Assembly: GCF_016863515.1 (NCBI RefSeq)
Contig: NZ_BOPA01000019.1
Span: forward strand, 186,001 to 250,000
Length of the DNA stretch: 64,000 bases
Direction of reading: 5' to 3'
DNA from: Micromonospora gifhornensis
GTDB taxonomy: Bacteria; Actinomycetota; Actinomycetes; Mycobacteriales; Micromonosporaceae
A program made the position numbers and the translations under genes. Under the pieces are notes generated by a model, which had not been told where the DNA came from, did not search any database, and saw only the letters and a program-made list of their open reading frames with translations. Below are positions 58,778 to 64,000 of the stretch, in pieces. Numbering within the stretch: position 1 is the first letter of the stretch; the number at the start of each line of letters is the position of its first letter.

Positions 58778-60163
58778 ATGAACATTCTCGCGCTGGACCT
58801 GGGCACCTCCTCGGTGCGTGGGCTCGTGCTGGGTGACGACATCCAGCCGGTGCCGGGAGCGTTGGCCCGGCGTCGGATCGACCTGACCGTCGACGACGAG
58901 GGCACCGGCACCCTCGATGCCCGCAGCTACCTGGCCTGCCTGTTCGACTGCCTGGACGAGTTGAACGAGCAGGGCTGGCTGCGCGAGGTGGAGCTGGTGG
59001 CGATCAGCGCGCAGTGGCACTCCGTACTGCCGCTCGGCGTCGACGGTCAGCCGCTCGGCCCGGTGCTCACCTGGCTGGACACCCGGCCCGAGCCCGCCCC
59101 GACGCAGACCGGCCCGGCCGATCCGGACGCCTACCACCAACGCACCGGCACCTGGTGGCACCGCTGCTACTGGTCGGTGCGGCTGCCCTGGCTGCGGGCC
59201 CGGTGCGGCAGCCCGGTGGCCCGGTTCGTCGGCCTGGTCGAGTACGCCCTCAGCCAGCTGCTCGACGACGCGCCGATGTCGATGTCCCAGGCGTCCGGCA
59301 CCGGCCTGCTGGACATCAGCACCCTCGACTGGGACCCGGAGGCCTGCGCGTTGGCCGGTGTCGGCGGCGACGAACTGCCGCAACTGGCACCGTCTCACTG
59401 GCGGGGACGGCTGCGTCCGGCGTACGCCCGCCGGTGGCCGGCGTTGGCGCGGGCGTCCTGGTCGCCGCCGATCGGTGACGGTGCCGCCTCCAACGTCGGC
59501 TCCGGCTGCATCGACCACACCCGGGCGGCGGTGACCGTGGGCACCTCGTCGGCGGTGCGGCTGCTGCAACGGATGCCCGCGCACGCGCCGCTGGCCCCGC
59601 TGCCCCCGCGGCTCTGGCGCTACCGTGTCGACCACGAGCACGTGGTCACCGGGGCGGCGTACTCCTCCGGGGGGAACGTGTTCGCGTGGGCCGATCGGGA
59701 GTTGCGGCTCCCCGAGGGCCCGGCGCTGGAGGCGGCGCTGTGGGGGCTGTCGCCCGGTGACCGGCGCCCGGTGAACGTGGCCCTCGGCGGTAATCGGCCA
59801 CCGGGCAGCCGTCGCGCCGGCTCGGGTGAGCTGGGCGGGTTGAGCTTCAGCACCACCGCGGTGCAGATGCTGGCCGGACTGATGTACGGCGTGTGCGAGC
59901 AGGTCGTCGACGACCTGGCCGCGCTGGAGTCCACCGTCGGCGCGCCGGTGGAGGTGGTCCTCGGCGGCGGGGCGATGGCCGCCTCGCCGTGGTGGCGGGC
60001 GGCATTCGTCGAGGTGCTGGCACCCCGGCAGGTACGTTTCGGGCGGCATCCGGAGATCGGCGCGACAGGTGCCGCGCTGGTCGCCTGTGACCGCATCGCC
60101 GACGCCGTCGAACCGGCCGATATCGGCCAGACGGATGATCAAAGCTCGCCGGGCACGGCATAG
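58778..60163 (+). CDS. FGGY family carbohydrate kinase
   Basis: A 461-residue sugar kinase. The N-terminal 'ILALDLGTSSVRGLVLGDD' is the phosphate-1 loop of the actin-like ATPase fold, 'ISAQWHSVLPLGVDGQPLGP' and 'TWLDTRP' line the sugar site, and 'GDGAASNVGSGC' with 'VTVGTSSAVR' mark the second domain; 'GGGAMAASPWW' is the adenosine loop. Gluconokinase or xylulokinase-like; substrate undecided. Divergent from the anthranilate synthase gene. Confidence 0.88.
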   Translation: MNILALDLGTSSVRGLVLGDDIQPVPGALARRRIDLTVDDEGTGTLDARSYLACLFDCLDELNEQGWLREVELVAISAQWHSVLPLGVDGQPLGPVLTWLDTRPEPAPTQTGPADPDAYHQRTGTWWHRCYWSVRLPWLRARCGSPVARFVGLVEYALSQLLDDAPMSMSQASGTGLLDISTLDWDPEACALAGVGGDELPQLAPSHWRGRLRPAYARRWPALARASWSPPIGDGAASNVGSGCIDHTRAAVTVGTSSAVRLLQRMPAHAPLAPLPPRLWRYRVDHEHVVTGAAYSSGGNVFAWADRELRLPEGPALEAALWGLSPGDRRPVNVALGGNRPPGSRRAGSGELGGLSFSTTAVQMLAGLMYGVCEQVVDDLAALESTVGAPVEVVLGGGAMAASPWWRAAFVEVLAPRQVRFGRHPEIGATGAALVACDRIADAVEPADIGQTDDQSSPGTA

Positions 60164-60283
60164 GGTGACGCCCGGCGGTGCTCTCCTGAACCAACGTAAG
60201 GGCAGGGCGTTGACACTGGTCCGGGACCTGGTTGGATAACGGGCGCTCCCCGGGCCGCGGCGGACGCGTGGGAGGAGGAGCTC

Positions 60284-62815
60284 GTGGCAGCAGGACCGGA
60301 CCAGGCCTCGACGGTGTCGCACCATCGTCGGCGGCGGTTCGATGTCCGGGTGGTGCCCCACCGCCGCCGTTCGGCGCTGCGGCTGCGGGACTGGCGGATG
60401 CGCACCAAGCTCGCCACGGTGCTGGTGATTCCGTCGGTCGCCTTCCTGGTCCTGGCGGGGGTGCAGACCCAGAGCCTGGTCAGCCGGGCCAACACATTGA
60501 GTGACTTCGCTGCGCAGGTGGGCATCGGGCCGGAGATCGCCGACCTGGTGCACTGGTTGCAGCAGGAACGCGACCGCACCGCCGGTGAGCTGTCCGCGTT
60601 GCGGGCCGCCTCCTCCGAGGAGGAGAGCGCGCAGGTGGTGGAGGTGCTGAGGCCGTACCGCGACGGCGTCGACCAGGCAGCGCAGGCGTTGCACCGGGCC
60701 GCCGAGCCGGTGGGCAAGGGCGACTCATCCTGGGCGGAGACCTACTCGGTGGCCCACCAGGCGTACCAGCAGATCCTCTACATGCGCAACGTGATGACCA
60801 CCGTGGTGTTGAGTGACGACACCATCCTCGGCAACTATCACCGGGCGGTCGACGCGCTGCTGACCCTGCTCGCCCAGCCGTCGCCGGGCGCCGAACGGCC
60901 GGAGTTGTCCGACGCGGTGCTGCGCTACGTGCAGTTCGCCCGGGCCAAGGATCTCTCCTCGCGGGTACGCGCGGAGCTCTACGCCGCCGCCCGCAACGGT
61001 GGGTACCAGGACAACGACCGGGTGCAGCTCAACGATCTACGATCGCGGCAGCTGACGGCGTTGGGCGCGTTCCGTGTCGCGGCGAGCAACGCACAGGTGG
61101 CCCGCTACGACCAGATGAGCCAGCTGGATCCCTTCGTCCGGGCCGGCCGGCTGGAGGACCGGGCGCTGACCCAGAACCCGACCGCGCTGACGTTGCTGGC
61201 CGACGACGACTGGTGGACGTTCAGCGAGGTCCGCCATGACCTGCTGAGAGATTTCGAAGCCGAGATCCTCGCGGACTCCGCGACTCAGGCGGAGCGGGCC
61301 AGCGACGCCCAGCTGCGGGAGACGCTGCTGATGGTCGGAGTGATCATCACGGTGCTGCTGGTGGCCGTGCTGATCTCGGTGCTGATCGGCCGGTCGATGG
61401 CCCGGTCGATCCGCCTGCTGCGCTCGCAGGCGTTGCGGATCGCGCAGATCGAGCTGCCCGACGCGTTGGCCCGCTTGCGGTCGGTCTCCGGCGGTGTGCC
61501 GCAGATCGAGGTCTCCCCGGCGGTGGTGCGGTCGCTCGACGAGATCGGTGAGCTGGCCGAGGCGTTCGTCGCGGTGCACCGCAGCGCGGTCGGGGTGGCC
61601 GTCGAGCAGGCGAACATGCGACGCAACGTCAACGCGATGTTCATCAACCTCGCCCGGCGCAGCCAGGTGCTGGTGGAACGGCAGCTGGAGCTGCTCGACG
61701 ACCTGGAACGCGAGGAGAGCGACCCGGACCAGCTGGAGAACCTGTTCAAGCTGGACCATCTCGCCGCCCGTATGCGACGTAACGACGAGAGCCTGCTGGT
61801 GCTGGCCGGTACCGAGTCGACCCGCCGCTGGAACCGGCCGGTCGGGTTGAACGCGGTGCTGCTGGCGGCGAGCGCCGAGATCGAGCAGTACCAGCGGGTG
61901 CGGCACGAGGCGGTGGCCGACCTGCATCTCGTCGGGCATGCCGTCGGCGAGGTGGTGCACCTGCTCGCCGAGCTGCTGGAGAATGCCACCGCGTTCTCCC
62001 GCCCCGACACCATCGTGCAGGTGATGGCCCGCGCGGAGGGCGCCGGCGCGACGATCGAGATCGCCGACCAGGGTCTGGGTATGAGCCCGACCGCGCTGGC
62101 CGAGGCCAACGCCGTACTGGCCGAGCCGCCGGCGGCGGACGTGGCGACGGTCGAGCGGATGGGTCTGTTCGTGGTCAGCCACCTGGCGGCCCGGCACGGC
62201 ATCGAGGTGCGGTTGCACGGCGGGATCGGCGGGCTGGTGGCCCGGATCCGGCTGCCCGGTGCGCTGCTGGCGGCCGCACCGCCGCCGGGTCTGGACCCGG
62301 CACCGTCGCCGCGCGGGCTGCCGGTGCCCCGCTCGCAGGTGCCGGTGACCGCCGGACAGCCGATGGAGCTGCCGGTGGCCGGGCAGCCGATGGAGTTGCC
62401 GGTGGCCGGGCGGCGACCGACCACCGTGCCCCGACAGGCTCACCCCGTGCCGGTACGCGCGGAGGACGTGCTCGCCCCGGCGGCCGCACCGGCGTCGACG
62501 GGCAGCGGATGGTGGTCCCGGGAGGGGCCGTCGTCGCCGGCCACCGCCGACAGTTCGGCACCGCCGTCGGTGCCGGTGACCGGCGGCACCAACGACCGCG
62601 GACTGCCGGTGCGGGTTCCGATGGCCCAGTTGCGCAGCGTCACCCAGCCGGCCCGTCCCGGGCAGCAGCAGGTGGCGCGGCACGACCCGGACCCGGAGGC
62701 GGTCGGCGGCATGTTGTCGAAGCTGTACAGCGGTGTGCGACGTGCCGAGGCCGAGGAGACCACCGAGATACCCGTGCCACCGCCGGGGACATGGAGTGAA
62801 GGAGGACCCAAGTGA
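60284..62815 (+). CDS. cvnA: Conservon-type sensor kinase with nitrate/nitrite-sensing domain (CvnA)
   Basis: An 843-residue membrane protein. TM1 lies at about residues 45-62 ('[17 protein letters not shown]'), then a helical NIT-type sensor of about 280 residues ('[19 protein letters not shown]'), TM2 at about 346-368 ('[20 protein letters not shown]'), a HAMP-like linker, the DHp-like '[19 protein letters not shown]' and '[20 protein letters not shown]', and an HATPase domain ('[16 protein letters not shown]', '[17 protein letters not shown]', '[15 protein letters not shown]'). The Pro-rich tail has the direct repeat 'GQPMELPVA' twice. GTG after GGAGGAG. Works with CvnB downstream. Confidence 0.93.
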   Translation: MAAGPDQASTVSHHRRRRFDVRVVPHRRRSALRLRDWRMRTKLATVLVIPSVAFLVLAGVQTQSLVSRANTLSDFAAQVGIGPEIADLVHWLQQERDRTAGELSALRAASSEEESAQVVEVLRPYRDGVDQAAQALHRAAEPVGKGDSSWAETYSVAHQAYQQILYMRNVMTTVVLSDDTILGNYHRAVDALLTLLAQPSPGAERPELSDAVLRYVQFARAKDLSSRVRAELYAAARNGGYQDNDRVQLNDLRSRQLTALGAFRVAASNAQVARYDQMSQLDPFVRAGRLEDRALTQNPTALTLLADDDWWTFSEVRHDLLRDFEAEILADSATQAERASDAQLRETLLMVGVIITVLLVAVLISVLIGRSMARSIRLLRSQALRIAQIELPDALARLRSVSGGVPQIEVSPAVVRSLDEIGELAEAFVAVHRSAVGVAVEQANMRRNVNAMFINLARRSQVLVERQLELLDDLEREESDPDQLENLFKLDHLAARMRRNDESLLVLAGTESTRRWNRPVGLNAVLLAASAEIEQYQRVRHEAVADLHLVGHAVGEVVHLLAELLENATAFSRPDTIVQVMARAEGAGATIEIADQGLGMSPTALAEANAVLAEPPAADVATVERMGLFVVSHLAARHGIEVRLHGGIGGLVARIRLPGALLAAAPPPGLDPAPSPRGLPVPRSQVPVTAGQPMELPVAGQPMELPVAGRRPTTVPRQAHPVPVRAEDVLAPAAAPASTGSGWWSREGPSSPATADSSAPPSVPVTGGTNDRGLPVRVPMAQLRSVTQPARPGQQQVARHDPDPEAVGGMLSKLYSGVRRAEAEETTEIPVPPPGTWSEGGPK

Positions 62816-63234
62816 CAACGTTGTCTCAGGAGGCCCGGGACCTCAGCTGGCTGGTCAGCGGGTTCGCGGAACGGGTGCCCGGTGTGGCGCACGCCGTGGT
62901 GGTGTCCTCCGACGGACTGCTGGTCGCCATCTCCGATCACCTGCCACGCGACCACGCGGACAAGCTCGCCGCGGTGACCTCGGGCCTGATGAGCATCACC
63001 GCCGGCGCGGCCCAGATGTTCGACGGTGACGTGGTCAAGCAGACCGTGGTCGAGATGGGCCGTGGCTACTTCCTGGTGATGCAGATCCGCGACGGCTCGA
63101 TCCTGGCCACCCTGGCCGCAGCGGACGCCGACATCGGTGTGGTGGGCTACGAGATGGCCCGGCTGGCGAAGCAGACGGGGGAGATGCTGACCCCGGCCCT
63201 GCGCGCCGAGCTGCAGCAGGCCCTGCCCCGCTGA
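62812..63234 (+). CDS. cvnB: Roadblock/LC7 domain protein (CvnB)
   Basis: A 140-residue cytosolic protein: '[20 protein letters not shown]', '[20 protein letters not shown]', '[17 protein letters not shown]' are the family blocks of conservon B proteins, related to dynein light chains and to MglB, a GTPase regulator. GTG overlaps the cvnA stop by 4 bases. In most conservons DUF742 (CvnC) and a Ras-like GTPase (CvnD) follow, but here the operon ends. Confidence 0.94.
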   Translation: MTTLSQEARDLSWLVSGFAERVPGVAHAVVVSSDGLLVAISDHLPRDHADKLAAVTSGLMSITAGAAQMFDGDVVKQTVVEMGRGYFLVMQIRDGSILATLAAADADIGVVGYEMARLAKQTGEMLTPALRAELQQALPR

Positions 63235-63248
63235 CCCGTTCCCGGAGG

Positions 63249-63299
63249 TAAGGAAGGGCACCTTGTTAACGCCTCCGGTAGTAGCGGGGCCCCTTCTTA
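63249..63299. terminator. Imperfect hairpin behind cvnB
   Basis: TAAGGAAGGGCACC (63249-63262) and GGGGCCCCTTCTTA (63286-63299) pair over 12 of 14 positions with a 23-base loop. It lies between the convergent cvnB and MFS genes and probably terminates both. Confidence 0.6.
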
Positions 63300-63316
63300 A
63301 CACTCCGGTCGGCGCG

Positions 63317-63399
63317 GGCCGAGGGCATCGGGCGTGGCGGGTCGGGAGGCCGAGTCCGGTCAGCGTAGGCCGAGGGCACCGGGCGTGGCCGGTCGGGAA
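63317..63399. repeat. 32-bp direct repeat at the 3' end of the MFS gene
   Basis: 63317-63348 and 63368-63399 match at about 28 of 32 positions ('GGCCGAGGGCA.CGGGCGTGG'), offset by 51 bp. The second copy encodes the last residues of the transporter (R-P-A-T-P-G-A-L-G-L-R), so the first is a duplicated gene end lying beyond the stop codon. Confidence 0.65.
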
Positions 63400-64000
63400 G
63401 CGAGCCACCAGGCTGCGGTGGCGGCGACCGCGACCGCGCCGCTGAACACGAACGGCGCGCCCAGGCCGGCGAGGGTGGCAAGTGCGCCGCCGGCCAGCGC
63501 GCCCAGTGCCGTGGCGCTGTAGGTGACCAGGCGGGCAGCGGCGACGACCCGACCCAGCAACCCGCCGGGCACCAGCCGCTGCCGTACCGACAGGGCGGCG
63601 ACGTTGAGCACGGCGAACGCCGCGCTGGTGGCGACCACCACGACCACGGCCACGGTCCGGTCGGCGACGACCGCCAGCAGCACCGGTACGCCTGCGGTGA
63701 CCGCCATCGACCAGGTGAGTACGGTGCGGTGGCGGAACCGGGCGATCAGCCGGTCGGCGGTGAACGAGCCGAGCAGACCGCCGACCGCCCCGGTGGCCAG
63801 CAGCAGTCCGAAGCCGAACGCCCCGAGGTCGAGGGCGTCGCGGGCATACAGCACGAAGATCGCGAACCAGGCGGTGTCGGCAGCGGCCACGGCGGCGGTG
63901 ACGAGCACCAGGGTCCGCAGCATCGGTTGGCGTACCAGCCAGCGCAGGCCGGCCAGGACACCGTCGCCGTCGGCGACCGGCGCGTCGTCGTCGTGGCCGG
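63360..64000 (-). CDS. MFS transporter (C-terminal half, partial)
   Basis: About 213 residues are visible; the gene continues beyond the right edge. After a cytoplasmic loop ('DDDAPVADGDGVLAGLRWL') six hydrophobic spans are present, beginning 'LVLVTAAVAAADTAWFAIFV'. 'GAVGGLLGSFTADRLIARFR' is the motif A-like loop of MFS exporters (G-x-x-x-D-R-x-x-R/K). The pattern 'ALSVRQRLVPGGLLGRVVAA' is typical of the enterobactin exporter/MFS_3 group. Substrate unknown. Confidence 0.88.
   Translation of the reverse strand, partial: GHDDDAPVADGDGVLAGLRWLVRQPMLRTLVLVTAAVAAADTAWFAIFVLYARDALDLGAFGFGLLLATGAVGGLLGSFTADRLIARFRHRTVLTWSMAVTAGVPVLLAVVADRTVAVVVVVATSAAFAVLNVAALSVRQRLVPGGLLGRVVAAARLVTYSATALGALAGGALATLAGLGAPFVFSGAVAVAATAAWWLASRPATPGALGLR

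Noticed and set aside
1..64000. tRNA or rRNA genes
   Set aside because: I scanned for T-loop and cloverleaf-like patterns near island edges and between genes and found none that hold; a tRNAscan run would be decisive.

Overview
The window comes from a high-GC actinomycete, most likely a member of the Micromonosporaceae (Micromonospora or a close relative). Supporting signs are the very GC-rich third codon positions, frequent GTG starts, the DUF397/XRE regulator pair, a mycothiol-type DsbA-like protein, an LpqY-SugABC-like sugar importer, a conservon-type CvnA/CvnB pair and an actinobacterial GPP34 (GOLPH3-like) protein. This assignment is inferred from gene content; no rRNA or tRNA gene was found to anchor it.

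Layout. 1-6.8 kb: an ArsR-type regulator cut by the left edge, divergent from a two-gene operon of a shrunken P450-like protein and a PEP mutase/isocitrate lyase family enzyme; two tandem secreted cysteine-containing proteins; a family A polymerase-like protein; a sulfotransferase; an alpha/beta hydrolase. 7-13.6 kb: a MobA-like nucleotidyltransferase, then a leftward glycoside operon (LacI regulator, GH31 alpha-xylosidase-like, GH1 beta-glucosidase) with its own promoter and operator, and a membrane hydrolase. 13.6-26 kb is an accessory island: orphan small proteins, two tail-to-tail CdiA-CT-like toxin/SitI3-like immunity modules (one toxin broken), a complete type I restriction-modification operon (hsdM-hsdS-hsdR) and a DUF397/XRE pair. 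26-31 kb: a rightward cluster of two small orphan proteins, GPP34, an APC permease, a GNAT acetyltransferase and an endonuclease/exonuclease/phosphatase protein. 31-42 kb: a TetR/NmrA divergent pair, a DUF1707 protein, a GT4 glycosyltransferase, a secreted S15 peptidase, and a divergent pair of alpha-glucan enzymes (glycogen debranching enzyme and a GH63-like glucosidase). 42-46 kb: a TetR regulator, a HAD phosphatase, small orphans and a DsbA-like protein. 46-50.6 kb: a four-gene sugar ABC importer. 50.7-56.5 kb: lactate permease, AlkZ-like protein, HAD, GNAT and WrbA. 56.6-58.7 kb: a fused TrpE-TrpG/PhzE-like anthranilate synthase preceded by a leader peptide with two adjacent Trp codons and an attenuator-like hairpin. 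58.8-64 kb: an FGGY kinase, CvnA and CvnB, and an MFS transporter cut by the right edge.

How the parts work together. Much of the window is about carbohydrate use: plant xyloglucan/cellobiose-type glycosides (GH31+GH1 under LacI), alpha-glucan handling (GT4, debranching enzyme, GH63), import of a disaccharide (LpqY-SugABC type) and an FGGY sugar kinase. The island at 14-26 kb is instead about conflict: restriction-modification plus toxin/immunity remnants.

The most unusual non-gene structure is a set of long, often perfect inverted repeats lying between genes. At least two families recur: one built on GATCrACTCCGT...(three copies, one decayed), the other on GATCTTGCACTT...AAGTGCAAGATC (two copies). 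There are also a 16-bp minisatellite of about 12 units and a 25-bp tandem repeat. The best candidates for something little described are the P450-derived mini-protein, the toxin/immunity graveyard, the Trp-leader control of a PhzE-like enzyme and the repeat families.
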